A stretch of DNA of 64,000 nucleotides from Plecoglossus altivelis (taxonomy: Eukaryota; Chordata; Actinopteri; Osmeriformes; Plecoglossidae). Positions 13,401-28,400 of the stretch are shown here, in pieces. Where the stretch lies: contig BROE01000028.1 in assembly GCA_036571765.1 (NCBI GenBank), positions 5,745,203-5,809,202 on the forward strand, read 5' to 3'. The notes under the pieces were generated by a model. The model was not told where the DNA came from. It worked only from the letters and a program-made list of their open reading frames with translations, and searched no databases. A program made the position numbers and the translations under genes. Within the stretch, counting starts at the first letter, position 1. Each line of letters begins with the position of its first letter.

Positions 13401-16400
13401 TGCCAATGCATTTCAGTGCTCGGTATAAATAGAAGCACGTGAAAGAGAGCTACCGTGCACGTCGGAAGTTAAGGTGCAGCGACGAGGGGGGGGAGATGTG
13501 AAAAGTAGGAGGAGTAGAGGAAATTGAGCGCTCGAAAGGAAGAGAGGAGCACTGCTCCGCCTTCAGGCCTCGACGAGTGCTGCAAAGAGAGAGCTGGAGC
13601 CTGGGCCAGCCATCTTGTTGATCGCCTAAACAAATCAATCAGGGCTTGCCAGTGCACGCTAATTGAATTACACAAATAGGACTGGAGGGGTACACATGGC
13701 CAAGCCCGCGCAACGCGGCAGTGGGGTGGGCAGCCTGTGGCCGCTGGCACTTTCCAGAATTAATCATCTGTTCCAGGCCCCTACCCCTTCGCTGCCTCCC
13801 CTCATCTTTCTTTTCCCCTACCTCTCTCTATCTCTCTCTCGCTCTCTCTCTCTCAATACTATTCTGTGACTCCTTCCCCCCCTCTCTCGTCCTCTTACAC
13901 ATTTGTTCCTCTCTCTCTCTCTCCCTCCCTCCCTCGCCCTCTCTCTCTCCCACTCTCCGGCGTCACTGCCCCTGCTGTAATAGCCAGACGTGTGTTTGTA
14001 CAACTTAAGCCCAGACAGGCCGTTCATTATCACACCTGGGTGCCTCCAACACTGTCCATCAGCACAGCCTAACTGTGCTGTTAACCAGGGCAGCTGTCAT
14101 GGGTGACTTTGACGCCCCCCCCCTCCAATCTTCTCCTCCTCATCCGGGATGTAGAAGGGGTGTGACACTGGCAAGGCCACGTGGGTAACGATTTGTCCAT
14201 ATTTAGGAAGCCCAATTGGTTTTCTACTAGATGTCCATGGCTCGTGTCCATGGCTTGTGGATAAAATTTCACGTGTCATTTGCGTTTTTTGATAACTAGC
14301 CGCAAAGGCTTGTCTTTGTCTCTGAAATAGAGATGTACGAAGCAAACGTCACCTGTAGATTCGCAGGAGTCCCGATCGGTCAGGTTTGGCCACGGCTAAG
14401 CTGAGTGCACCTCGCGCTCGGGACTGTATCGTCGTCATCGAAGGTTGAGGCGCTTCCGATTACGCCTCACAGCGGTAGAGGAAGTAAGGCCCCGCAGAGG
14501 TTATCCCTTTCTTCCTCCTACGGTTGCCGTTCGGATTGCGTCACCGCTGGTTGCCGTTCATCTTACAGACGCGTGGGGGTTTCTTCATCCGTAAGCCCCC
14601 CATTGTGCGGCCATGCAAAGCTTTGTTCTGAGACAGGCTTCTCGCGAGATAAACGTTGTCCTTTTTTTTGGTTGCAATGTTATTTTTCTTGTCTTTTCTC
14701 TCGCGCGTTCAAAAACGGCAAAGTAACGCCAATGGCCATGCCCGCACGCTGGCAAAGGCAGGGTGACAGGAGCGCAATTATGCAAAACATATGGAAAGTA
14801 GTCATTAAAAAGCCAAGAGAATGAGAGCAATAGTTGGTTCGAAGTGGAGGGGGGGGGGGTCTGAGGTGCACAGGATAGGAGGATAGGGTGGAAAGTCGAA
14901 GATAAAACTTCAAAGGCATCTTTCTTTTCCGAAGCCAGCGTGCTAAAAAGCGCTGTAGGTTCTGTTGTCTCAAATTGGGTACCCCCGGTCATCCGGGAAC
15001 TGTATGGCCACGTCGACCAAATGAGTCCGAGGAATTAGGAAGGGACGGAAGGGACGCATTATCAAATGAATTAAAAGCACCAGGATCTGAATAGGAATCA
15101 CATCCTTTGTGTGCAACAATGCAGTTCCATTCTGTGAGAGGAGGCACGCGCCAATCTCATTTACACAACAAAAAGTAGAGGTGGAGAATAGCTACAAGGT
15201 ATAGCAATGGAATGTAAAAGCCGTAATTACTCTGGACGGATATTTTCAGCTCCACTCAAGGAAGCGATTTGATATAATAAAAGAGACAGACAGATTGGGA
15301 GGGAGACTTGAAATGTAATGAAATAGTGATTTCTCTCCTCTTCCCGACTGAAACTCGCATCGTTCTCCTGCAGCTCCAGTTTCAAATCAACGGTTGCACA
15401 TACGCGGTGCAGTCAGTTGGGAGTCTGTATCTGCTACAACAGCCTGGCGAGCGAGTGTCGTACCTCAGCCGATATAATACCCGCACCCACCGTTTCTCCT
15501 CAACTCGGCAGCACATGTCGCAGGGTCCTCCAGCGGCCTCTAATTAGCTCGTGATTCATTTGGTTTGACTGTTTGCTCGTCGTCGTCGTCCCCTCCCTCT
15601 CCCCCTCTCCGCCGGTCGTGCGGTTTGTGTATCAAACAGAGAGCCTCTCGAGCGCTGATGAAGCGTCACCTTCAAATGTCATCATCAATAATGCTAGGTA
15701 CACATACTTCACAAACTGAATACGGACTTGAGATTGAGCAATATTTTTGGGGGGTTGTTTTTCAACCCCGCTGTTCTGAGTTGTATTCGCCCCGCGTAAT
15801 TTCTGGGGCATCGAAAAAATATGCTGCCTGTCTTCAATGGACGGTGGGTTTCAGAATTCATCCGGGGCGCCTAGGCTGCAGAGAGAGTGAGAGACTCTGG
15901 CAGTGTTTTATGGAAGTGTCTGCCCAGATTCGGACTTCACACGTTCCTTATACACCTGCCTCCCTGCCATCAAACTGAGCGGGCTTCTGAGCTAGTTCCA
16001 GACCACCTGCCAAAGTGTGGGGGCCTGCTGCGCCAAGCACACATCAAACAAATCCCAATTTGAAAAAAGCCTGCCTCCCGTGGTTTGCAGGTAGACGCTT
16101 CCATTCGTTGATGTTTGTCATGCCAGACAGGACATCCTATTGGGGCGCGGGTGATCTGAGGTATCCGAGGGTAAAGCGACAAACAAATGCAGTAGGGAAT
16201 TCTTTGAATTTTACGCAAATTTTCGACTGCAATACTCTGGGTAGAAGCTAGACTTTAGCGAGAGATACTCACTATGGCGCGAACACAAAGGCTGGCCTTG
16301 AGCAAATGTGTTTTTCTATACATATACAGTTGAGGGGACCTTACCAATTATGTTGACCTCTGGATATTTGCCTGTGAATCCTGTGATACAGTACAGCAGG

Positions 16401-19400
16401 GGTTTTTTTGCTGGCAGAGAGGCCATAAGATAGGAGACACAAGCGCACAGGCATATTAATGAGCCCAGGCTGAACGCTAACAAGCGCTGGGCGCTCTGTT
16501 TATCACGGGATGGAGCAATCTGTCTGCGGCGGCCAAGCGAGGCAGGAGCCGTAATGACATCATCAAGGTGCAGCCGTCGCCCCGCGGTAAACGAGGAATA
16601 ATCGGACACAAGTTCTTTCACCTCTCTGTTCCTCTTGACTCTCCAGCTACATTTGTCTTTCCAGCCTGTGCTCTCCCAGAGGAGAGAACAGCACATTCTA
16701 ATCATAGAGGTTCCATAGAACTTCACCAGAGCTTCTAGCACCTCTCCGTGCATATCAGTGTTCTAAGTACAAGGCATGCATGACGTTGAACCCTTTGTTA
16801 ATAACTTACCATTAGAAATTATTTATGTTGTGGGACCACAGCGGGCAAGATTGCTGTCCTAAGTCATGCTGTTCCTTTTTGACATGAACCATATGTTTGG
16901 TAATGGTCTTACAATTCCCCCCTCCCACCCCTGTACACACACAAGCACACACACGCACACACGCACACACAAGCACACACGAGACAAAGGCCAATCTGTC
17001 AATCACCACCAGTAGGCAACCTCATTTTCGTTTCCACATCAACATCGTATCCATCCTATATTTGCACTCATGGGTGTTGAGTAAGAGGAGAACATGTTCT
17101 AACAGGATCCATGTTCAGAAGAAATCTAACTTGACTTATTCAGTTCAGGCCTAAAGTTGTTTCTTTCTTTTTTCCAACACTTCTTTTTTTTCCCCCAATG
17201 CATATTAGAGCAGGAGGGTTGCACAGCAATGCGCATTAGTGTTGAGGAGGGAGGTCACAATCTGAAACGAACCGCCTCCCGGATAACTCACGAGGACACC
17301 CTCCATTCAAGTGTGTTTTTGACCCTCCTATCACTGTGGAATCACTAATCCTTTCCCCCCCCTCCCCCACCCCTTTTCTCTCCATCTCTCTTGTACCTCT
17401 CCCTTTTCTCTTGTCTCTCTTTCTCTCTCCGTTTTTTCGTCGTCTGTGGTGGTCTTTCCCCAGGTGCCCTGCAGATAGAGAACAGCGAGGAGACGGACCA
17501 GGGGAAGTACGAGTGCGTGGCGTCTAACGTGGAAGGCGTGCGCTACTCCTCCCCTGCTAACCTTTACGTGCGAGGTAGGGTGCAACGAGGCCCCGGATCG
17601 CAGCCAGTCAGACCCCTTTTCTAATCTAATATCTTCCCCGGTGATTCTAAATACGAAGGCAAAAGACAAAAAACAACAATCTTAACCCATGTTTGCCTTC
17701 TGTCCTAATGGTGATCAATGAGGAATCATTGCTAAACTACAACGATAAGGGGCTGACGTATTTGATTACTGTGGCATTGATACCAGTGTTGTCCTGACAT
17801 TCATGTGTATTTAATATCCAATGAAGGTGAAGAGTGGGAACCAAACTACTAACTTTCTTCTTGGTGTCTTTGAATCCCTCTATTTCTATTTCTGAGCGCC
17901 GTGCTCCCCAATCACAAAAAAAACCAACTAACTTCTTTGTTGTGCCAATTTACCTTGATAGTTGAGATATTAGACAATAGTTCATAATTGTTATTCCAAA
18001 CGTAAAGTCAACACAATAAGTCAAAACCTTTATAATAATTCTCATTCAAAATGAATTGTTGAGGAATTGTGTCTTGATTAGATTTTCAGGCGCAGGAATG
18101 TAACGGTAAGTCGGATTTTGATTGAGTGACAAGGTTTCGTGCCAACCAATCAAAATATCTTGAGTTTTCTCCAGATTGTGGAAAAAAAAGGTTGGAAATC
18201 GGGTCAATTGAAATAGTTCAAGGTCCAACAGTTATACAGTTTTTCTTGTTCAGTGCTTTGTGAGGAACATAAAACTATGGTTTCAACATACTAAGAAATC
18301 TTTCTAAAGCCTCTAGTGTAGTCATTTCAGTGGGAAGTTTTGAAATTGTGAACATATAAATAATAGTCTGGCGGAACATTTCATTTGAGTGAATTAGGCA
18401 ATGAAAAAGAATGTTACTTCTTACTGCTAACACTAAATGACAATGGATCCCTAGTGAGCTAACTTTAATAAATCGAGGCAGAAGCATTTTAGACATGTAT
18501 TATTTATTTTGTGCATATTTAAAAAGATGCCTCATATGTGCTCAGTTTGTTCCCACTGCTGTGTACCAAATAACTTTGTTCCCGATAAATTATTGACGCT
18601 CATACATTATAAAATGGGTCATGGAGATGCCTTTTCATTATTATCGTTAGAATCATTCCCTTAGAAGAAGTTGCTTGCTAGTGAGTTGAAAGATACAAAC
18701 GTTATAACGTTAGCATAGACAGCAACTTGAGGTGCTACGTGCTACCTCTGTCTATGTTGGGCTTTGGCATAGTCATAAACATTGTTATTGTCCTATGTGG
18801 ATGTAGATTATACTCGTAGGAGGAATATATGACATGTAACAGTAGATAGTCCTCCAGGCAGAGAGTAGAGGATAACTTCAAATACTTCAAGTTACTGAAT
18901 ATTAAATGGCACATTTTATGCCTTGATTGTGTTACTTGTCTCTTTATGGTTTAATTTGTCAATCGATTATGATATTTGATGTTGACTATGTTTCGTTCAC
19001 AAAGCAAATTACACTTGAAATTAGCAGCTACTGTACACCGTGTGTATGAAAAAGGGTTGAGTGCAATTTTTAGGTCATGCGCTCCTCACCTGAACATGAA
19101 TTGATTGACGTTAACAGGCAAAAGTCATCATCGGTCTAATTCACAACAATCAACTTGGAGAGTCTTGAACGGTAGCTGCTAATTTCAGCTCAAACTGTGT
19201 CTCTTGATCGTTTTCTTTTTTTCTTTTATACCTATCATTAGTTTTCTTTATTTTTCTCTTTAATTTGTTTCCTTCTTGAACGAAAGCAAATTCGGCCACC
19301 GCGGGATCTCTGTGGGTGGCTAACGAGCTTGTGAATTTTGATAATGATGATGCGCTTGATTTGACTCCAGTGGCGGCACCACATTTACTAACAAGCAGCT

Positions 19401-22400
19401 AGCGCAGCCACTGGGGTGAATCTGAATGTTCTGGGGTCACAGTTTATCTAAGGGGGTGGTGGGGGGAGGGTGGGGGGGGTTGGGGGCGCAGTGCCAAGTA
19501 TTTTTAAGCCCGGATGTCACTGATAGCAAGAGGCAAGAGAGCGGGAGAAAAATGGAGAAAAAAATAGAAAAATGTAGCTGCAGCTAAACACCTTGAGGTG
19601 GCCTTTTTTACTCTCTCTGTGTTTCCCCTATTTTTCTCTTCTCCTCATGTCATTGTGTTCTGCATCAACCCCTTTACATCCCTCAGAGCTTCGAGAAGGT
19701 TGGTGTGTTTTTTCTTTTTTACTTTTTTTACCCACATTTACAACAAAAAAAAAACATGTTGAAAATTCTAGATATACCTATTGCAAAGTTCGCTTCATGA
19801 CTAATTTGAAGAAATCCTGAAACGAATAATCCAAACTGCTAAATAATTATTGAAGGACAATTTATTTTCATTCAAAAGAAGAAATGATGAAATCAAACCC
19901 GATTAGCTCGGGTGTTGTTTCCTTTCAGTTTGCATTGTGGGGCCTTTTCTCGTATGCATCCTTTGGTATTGCTGCTGCACGGAACGCTTTCTTGCACATG
20001 TTGTCATGGAAACCTCGCACTTTGAAATATCAAGGCCTGATGCATGATGGGAGAATGTAACTACGCTCGCATGCCTGAACAAAACTCCTTTGGCTGTTGT
20101 CGTTTCTTTCTGCATTTCCTGTGTGTGTGTGTGTGTTTTGTTTCTCTCCTCTCTGTTATCCCACCCAGTTTTTACCTAATAGAGACTTGAGTTGGCTTCT
20201 CTTATTAGTTTGGTGTGCTGTGTCGTGGTCGTGGTGCTGTGAGTAGATTTCTTTTGGTTTTGAACATTTCTAGAACCTTCTTTTTCTTTCGTAGTCTGTT
20301 GGTTCGTAGTGGTTCGTTTATTTGTTTTCTCAGTAATACTGCTGATTTACGAGTCCCAGTATGAATGCGAAACGACATAATATATGTGTATGCAGCCAGT
20401 GTTCCTGTCATCCTTTTCAAAACTATAAACGCCGGATTGGGCCAGACCTATTTCAGTGGTGATCCTGCACAGTTACATTTGAAGGCCTCTTTGCCAGAGT
20501 CACATGGATCGATCGGCTAGAATAACGAGTTCTACATTACATTTTCAGAGGCACCATGGTGGCAATCACGTACAACAGGAAGTCACCCAGACGCTCTCCT
20601 TTTGTTGACTGACAGCTGCTTGTCCAAGACCAGTCGACAGACTCGGGCTAACAGAGAATTATAATTCACGCTTTCCATTTTAGGTTGAAATTGATTTTCA
20701 ATTTGATGCAGGGGGCGTAATGAAGGTTCTCGAATTGGACAGAAAACAAAATCACAGCAGTTTGACTTGGGATGTGTTTGTTATAATCCCCTTCTAATAG
20801 AGAGCAGAGGATACCAAATTAATTGCAGACCGATGCAAACCCCATTCATTTGGTTCTAAATTGGGTGTCTGCAACCAGCTTCCCCTATCAACGTTCCAAA
20901 TGTTTTACGGCTAATATTTTACGAGCTGTATGCACTGGGTTTTGCTAGGCAAATATTAAGCAGAACCCCAGCCAGTTCTGTATTAAATCTCATGTCACTG
21001 ACTGCAGTAAACTTGCCTGTAGATCGCACTGCACTGGAGCGCTTATGAATACATTACATAGATTTCGGGTGGGAGCCGGGGGCCGCGCCAGAGAATGACA
21101 TTGAGTTCAACAAGTTTGTTCGATCAGGCATATCCCTCATTCAGGCAGAAGAGATAGCAGACTTCAATATGGACTCCCCCGATCGGTCTCATTCGAGAGC
21201 AAGAGTGAATGTGTCTGTGTGCGCGCGTCCGCGCACATGCGAATGCGTGTGTGTTGGTCCCTAAGCGCACCATGCTCCTATGGAGGTCCCTTCAGCCCCA
21301 CAAAAGCATGTTAAGTATTAAACGAAAACACAGTCCCCCGACTGCAACAAAATAGAGGCCTTAATAATTGACGCACTCTGTGGGTAGTGGCTGTCCCTCC
21401 TGGGGATACGCGCCCATGTGGCCTGTGCAAGATGGCCGCCTGGAAGAGACACAGGGTCACCCTTCAGCCTGTTCCCCCGCCAATGCAGAAGGAGGGCATA
21501 AATAATGAAACACATCTCCTCTGCTGTCTCTAAGCACATTCAAGAGAGTTTATTAGCTCGTAAGTTTGTTGCATGCGCCCACATCTTTTTAGTTTTTCTT
21601 TTTTTCTCGGCCTCGGCCGAGCTCTATTGGAACATCTTGCTCAGTTTTTCCATCCAGCGGAGTAGGAAGGTTCGTCCTCCGAACGTTTGTGGCCGCCGTC
21701 GGTCTCCCCGTCTTCCTGGTCTCCCTTTTCACAGAATCAAGACACTGTTTGCTATTCTCTGCAGAACGTCCCTCCATCTTGCTGCTTTGTGCAGACGGTT
21801 CATTAGACGTCGTTTATGCAATCATCCCCTTTTTTTCCGGCCTTGCTCATCTCAGACACAAATGAAAGGGTTGGCGGGTCCCCCAGTACCTAGCACCAAT
21901 TAGAGATAAAAGACCCTCTATTAGCAATTGTAACAACAGACCTCTTGAATACCGCTGGGTCGATATCCTCTCATCGTTACTTGACAATAGATGTCTCAAT
22001 TCATGGCATGATCCCACTGAATGAGCCCAAATGACAGAGAATAATACAAATCATTAGGTGTAATTTAAGTTTTATATATCTGACCTGCAGGACGTTCATG
22101 TCCATATAAATCAATGGAACTAGTGCGTAGTTTAGTGTGAACAAATAGGGCCGTCTCTTTTCGTCATGATGATGATGCAGGAAGACTGTGCTGTGCAAAG
22201 TGCATGTGAATGTGATTGTTGATCCTCCTCTACAAGAATGCCGGCCTGGTTTTGAGTGTGCTTGCATGTCCTGCTGTGCATTTGCGTGTAACATTGGGAA
22301 AGAAAGCTAGATTACACCTTATTTTCTCACTGGCCAAAGTGGAAGACGTCCATTTCTGTCCAACGTTCGTTTGAAGGAGTCCCCATCCCTCAGTCTCTGT

Positions 22401-25400
22401 AGTGTCTTCCTATCGAAATTCGTGCCTTGATTTTAATCTGGCGCAAAACATATGACCTCCACAAATCTGACTGATTGGATTTAGTGCCAAACTGACTGCG
22501 GTGAACGGAAATACCTCCGAATGCTATTTGGCTGCTCGTCTTTCAGACGCACAACTACAGACGCGATTGGCCCCAAATCCCTTGGATCTACTGTTTGCTG
22601 TTATTACATACCCGACCAGAACTCCTGTCAGTTTTCTTTAAGTAATAATTTGAATTTTGATAAGCCACCCATAGCGTCTGTTTTGCATTATGGCAGCCCA
22701 GGTCTGTTAATACAACCGACACCTGTGGTTTGTATGTAAATGTTTAGGGCCTCGTTGGGTGAGTGTAACTAAAGGATCTCGCTGGCGTGCTTGTGTCCTC
22801 AGGCAGCAAGAGGGTGTAATCTCAGCTTCAAGGTGACACTAAAGGCTGCACATTATTTTGGCTTCCCCCTTCATTTTGGGGCAGGGACGAACCGCCTCAC
22901 CAAAATGGCCGATAATGTTCGCCTTTTCCAACCTCCGGTTTGGGCACAGTCCGACCTCAACGACAGCGCCCACTTAGGCCAGCGCCGCGCTCTGGCGTTA
23001 GCTCTCCGCGGCTTTCCGCCTCCGCCACCGACAAGACCTTTCGGCTGTCTTTCTCTCCACGCCGGGGCTCGAAACAGGACTCTGCTTCAATTCCAGTACA
23101 AAACAAGTCTCCACTCGCGCTCCTGAGCGTACACAGGGGCCGTTTTGGCTCCCCGGTCTCTGTGAATGAGGAGCATGTCCATGCAATTGGGATTCATTTT
23201 TTGCTTTGGCTGGGTTTTGCATTCAGAAAGGGTAGGATCACAGAGGAGGAGCTGCACATTGCGTCAAACCCTCCGTGTCTGCTTGGGAGAGGTCACAAGG
23301 CGCGTGATAAAGCTGGGCTCTCAGCTCTGCCCTTTACTCATCTCACACCTCACTACGTCTCCACATAATGCGGGGCTAGGATGAATCATCGACGCAGGGT
23401 ACAAATGTTGACACTCCATAGCATACATCTTAGGATTTGTCTACTCGGCTGGAATGCGCCGGCGCGCTGGCTAACCTTGAGCTAATGATGTTGGGCTGGA
23501 GCTGAACTGCTAGACAGAGAAGGCACCAGTCCGGAGTTCTAAGTCCCTACATGAATATTTGCTTTATGAAAAATCAGTTGCTTCCCAAAATGTAAGATTT
23601 AAAATAACAGTAATGACTTAGAGGTAGAGTACAGGTGAAAGGTGAAATATTCCTCATTCACTTGACCACCATAGCTTTTTGGCTTACCTTCCCCCAGGGA
23701 GAGAATAGCTTCTTCAAAATGAAAGCGGACATTTTGAATTCCATTCCCCTAAGAATGTTTGGATATGCTTCCAAAGTGAGCATCGTGTTCGAAGACGAGG
23801 GCTTTTATTTACAGTATATTACTGCTCATCCATCTTTCAAACGTGTCCCCTTGAACTGAAAACCCCACTCCTTCGATGAGAAGACCTACCTGCATGGTGC
23901 ATTTTCCAATGCTGTTACGAAATGATGTGCTTTTTTAAGGATTAATTTTCATTTTGAAGGGTTTTTTCCAATGTTTGTGCGAGGTGGAAATGCTGGATTG
24001 GCAATGAAAGGCATGCTGGGATGGATTTGGGTGAAATGTTGGGACAGTTTTTGGTTCTCATCGCGAGACCTGAGGTGGCGGAGGCGTGCTTGTCTGTGTA
24101 ACACATGCCATAGTCACACCCATGCATGAAGAACTGGCTGCCTTTTCACCTATGTTATTCAGTTCACCAAATACAGGAGCGATTGTATTGGAATAATCGT
24201 CTCTTAACCCAAGTGTGACAAAAATACATATACATATATTTTGCAAAGCAAAAATATGGTTAAATCCGAGATTCGTTTTCATAATTGGAGAGTCAATTGT
24301 GATTCTGTGGAATTGTAACAGTAGCTATAATTATGAAGCTCTTGTGAAAATACCACCTGCTCTTATTTTGACAAATAGGAGCCAATGTGCCAAATTATTC
24401 TCGTCAATATGTTACATTCAGGTTAGTTTCTTTTTCTTTTTGACTGCACTGTACAAAGCTTTGGTGTTTGTCAAAGCTACCTCGGTAATGCTCCTAAGTG
24501 TAGAACAAGCCATTAGCCAACTGGGAATATGATGTTACAATGAGCCACTTGAACTTGAAGGACAGGTCGCCTCACACGGAGTTAGTAACAGTAATGGACA
24601 TGAGTTGTGAATTATATGTTTTCAAAAGGTTCTCTACGTTAGAAGAGCACTCATGTTTTAGATTATAGGATGACTCAGGGTGACTGTAGGTCACCGTCAA
24701 ACGGTCCTCCCAATCGGTACAAGCCATACCAAGCAATTCCATTGGCTGAGGCAATTTCATCGGATGTGCAACCGTTGCTTAAGCCCATGGAGGTTATCAT
24801 CTCTCAGATATCTTTTTATAGTGGAGGGCCAATTTATTTACGAATATCTTCCTATTAGAGAACTGGTCAAGGTTATCCCCCACACAAGTGAATGAATCCC
24901 ATTTGAATTGACACAGATTGTTCTGGAATGTTGTTTCCACTGCATCAAGCCTCCGTCCCCCTCCCCTTCCCTTCTTGAATGCAGTGCACCGTTTCCCCCT
25001 CGCTGTTGCCCACAACAAAGTTGGGGGTGAAGGGGTGGAGTTCTGAGTTCGAAGCCCCGGTGTGTGAGACCTGCGGAAACCCCCCCCCCCCCCTCCCCCC
25101 CACACACACACTTTGAGCCAAGTTTTTCTTGAGTTTTCGGTCAGAATCACAGTCTCCTTACTCTATCCCACCTCCGCCTTCCTCCTCCTCCCCTTCCCCC
25201 GCCCCTTTCCCCCTCCCTCCTGCGTACAGTGCGTTCTCGTGCTCCATCCGTGTCTCTGTCCGTCTGTCCGTCTGTCTGTCTGTCTCTTCAGTCAGTCTGC
25301 TGTCTTGATGCTTGGGCCTGCTCTGTCTTATCTGCCTCGTGTCCCGTCCTCAGGTCCTTTGTCTCTGTGCTCCCAGTCTGCCTGTCTGTTTGTCTGTCTG

Positions 25401-28400
25401 TCAGACTGTCTGTCTGTCTCTAAGTCAGCCCTTACGTTTCGTTCATCATTTTTTACTTCTCTGCCCTCCTCTCCTTCTCTCGTTATTGATCTATTTTGCA
25501 TGACCTCCATGAACACCACAGACTGCGGCGACCCGCTTTCAGGCTTATCTTTCGCACTCACACACACACACACACCCAGACACATACACAAACGTTCCTT
25601 CACACACACACACACACACACATGCAAGAACACACACATACACCATACACGTGCAATATCCATATCCTCAACATCAACTCTCTCTTCCATTCAAACTCTG
25701 TGCCTTCTATCCTAACCTTTCATGTTGCCTCTCTTCATCTCTACCTCCTGTCGGTCCGATTCTGTTTCTTGACTTATTTTCCTATTTGTGACAGTTCCTC
25801 TGGCTACAACTACTACTGCTATCTCTCTATGTCCTTCTCTAGACACACTACCTGTTAGCTCTATACTTATTTTGTGTTACCTCAGCCAGGACAGCGATGT
25901 GACAATGTGCCACTGTCACATTTGGTCACATTGGCTGGAGGATACATTTAAAAAAAAAGCTTACACAGCATTGAAGTGGGTTACTCCCCTCCCTCTCCCA
26001 CCCTTCCCTCCTTTCTCTTGATCTTTCTATTCCTCTAGTGCTCTCCCCCCTATATCTTATATTTCTCTTTTCCTCTCCAATCGTCTTTGTCTGGGCATGC
26101 TAGCGACCCTACTACTCTTCTACTCCTCTATGCATTTTTATCTCAATTTTATATCTGGTTTTGTTATAATTTACTCCTTAATTTATATTTATATATCTAT
26201 TATGCATGCTGTCTGTGAAACTGATAGCTGCATCTATCAATGGAACCGTGTCAGATCTTTAAAAAGCTTTGTCCAGTGGATCTACCCTCAACCACAAAAA
26301 TCTGATTAAAGTTTCTCATCTTTAGCCATATCTGTTAAGAACTGTTATGTTTAGTATTCAGGATGCACAAGGTGTCCCTGAATATATAACCATAGCTTGT
26401 TATGGGAGACCAGAGAGTAACATTAAGATTACCAACTGCCCTATACTTGCCATGCCATGGGTCGATCCCTTTTATAGCGAGCTGGTATGGTGCGAGTGGT
26501 GGAGAGAACAGAATGGTTGCTCATTCCACGTGGCTTTATGTGATGATACAAGACAACCTCTGTCTTACTCTCACACTCTCCACCAGCGTTAACATATCGT
26601 CAGCAATTCCGCCAAGTTCCGTTCCAAAGATGAGAAACTTCTAATAGATTTTCGTGTCTTTATTTGTGCTGTGATGGGTCAAATTTTGGTCAATGGAACC
26701 TTGTTGCTATGAATCATTGCTTTAATGTCAATCTATATTGTTGTCAAAGCAGTTCCGTTAGTTTAGTTCCTTCTCATTATATGTCTTTACATTTTGTGTA
26801 AAAATACAAAACAACAGAGAATATTTTGTTGAGTTTCAATCTTCATTTGCCCTGTTGGTCCTCTTTTGTAGATCTTAAGAATGCCGGTGAAAAGGGTCCA
26901 TTTTCATCGGCCTATCTTGTTACCTCTCTCTCTCTCTTTTTCTTCGATCCCTTCCTCTTCCCACATCCCTCCCTCACACCCTCCCCCTCCCAGTGCGCCG
27001 CGTGCCTCCCCGCTTCTCTATCCCGCCGACAAGTCACGAAATAATGCCAGGCGGCAGCGTGAACATCACCTGCGTCGCCGTAGGGTCGCCCATGCCCTAC
27101 GTTAAATGGATGCTCAACGCCGAGGACCTGACGCCCGAAGATGAGATGCCGGTCGGCAGGAACGTTCTGGAACTGAACAGCGTGCGGGAGTCGGCCAACT
27201 ACACCTGCGTGGCCATGAGCAGCTTGGGCATTATTGAGGCCGTGGCCCAGATCACCGTCAAGTGTAAGAACGGGTTGGACGGTTCCCCAACTGTCAACAC
27301 TTGTCTCTGCTGTTAGCTTCGTTACACTCAGTGTGACTTCACGTCCCCTTCCGTTCTCTGCTTTGGCATTGCATCAAACCAATCCATAAAAAGTAGTAGA
27401 GCTCCTGTTTGCCCCTTTCCCAGCTAACCTCTTTCTCCCTTTCTCCCATGATCATCACAGCCCTACCGAAGCCCCCAGGCACTCCCTTGGTAACGGAGAC
27501 CACTGCCACCAGCGTCACCATTACGTGGGACTCCGGCAACCCAGACCCGGTTAGTCATTACATCATCCAGTACCGTGCCAAGACCTCCGACAGCAAGTTT
27601 GAAACCATGGACAGCATCACCACCACGCGCTACAGCATCGGGGGCCTCTACCCCAACACCGAGTATGAGATCCGCGTGTCGGCGTTCAACACCATCGGTC
27701 AGGGTCCGCCCAGCGAGCCCGTGGAGACTAGGACCGGGGAACAAGCCCCGGCCAGCCCTCCACGGAACATCCAGGCCCGGATCATCTCTCCAAACACCAT
27801 GATGGTGCGCTGGGACGAACCCGAGGAGCCCAACGGCCAGATCAAAGGCTACAGAGTGTACTACACCATGGACGACGCCCAGCCCATGAGTTTGTGGCAG
27901 ATCCACAATGTCCAGGACAGCATCATCACCACCATCCAGAGTCTGGTGGCCTCGGAGACCTACACCATCAAAGTGCTGGCCTTCACCTCTGTGGGCGACG
28001 GGCCGTTCTCTGACCCCATCCATGTCAAAGTGCTGATAGGAGGTCAGGATTCAGGGTTCCAATTTCTCCCTACTGACCACTTTAGAGTTCACTCTGTGCG
28101 CATGAACGGAGTGGATACTCTCTTGTATAGCTTGGGGGGAGACTTCCCTTTGTGTCTTACGGGATGACTGCATTGGTTACTGATTTTGTTTGTGTTTGGA
28201 ATGTGCTTTGTAGTCCCAGGACAGCCGAACAAGTTTATGGTCGGCGCTGTGTCTGACACGAGCATAGAGCTTACTTGGGAACCCGCCCACGAGAAAGAGG
28301 GAATCATCAACTACGAACTCCGCTACAAAGAGGGCAGTTTTGGAAGTCAGGTGAGATCTCGGTGCTTGGAAGAAGAAAAACGATCTCTTTGGATAAGGAA

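Larger units (their letters stand above)
11105..17463 (+). other. intron between meA6 and the second Ig2 exon
   Basis: No coding exon is supported. It holds a G-rich minisatellite (11395-11512), pyrimidine blocks (13795-13955) and CA stretches near 16935-16980. A unique stretch at 16440-16620 looks unusually free of repeats. The acceptor tract before 17464 is a long CT-rich stretch ending TTTCCCCAG. Confidence 0.8.
19699..26993 (+). other. intron between meB and the Ig3 exon
   Basis: No exon is established here except the 15-nt candidate at 26872-26886. The intron contains an interrupted (TCTG)n repeat at 25245-25422, CA repeats at 25559-25655 and C-rich low-complexity DNA near 25080-25210. 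Open frames near 25113-25715 are translations of these repeats. Confidence 0.8.

Noticed and set aside
25113..25715. Forward open frame of 200 residues
   Set aside because: It is a translation of TCTG, CT and CA repeats (serine, leucine, cysteine, histidine, threonine runs).
27463..28023. Long reverse-strand open frame (186 residues) opposite the FN1-FN2 exon
   Set aside because: It is the complement of a GC-rich coding exon, has no recognisable domain, and the + strand is clearly FN1-FN2.
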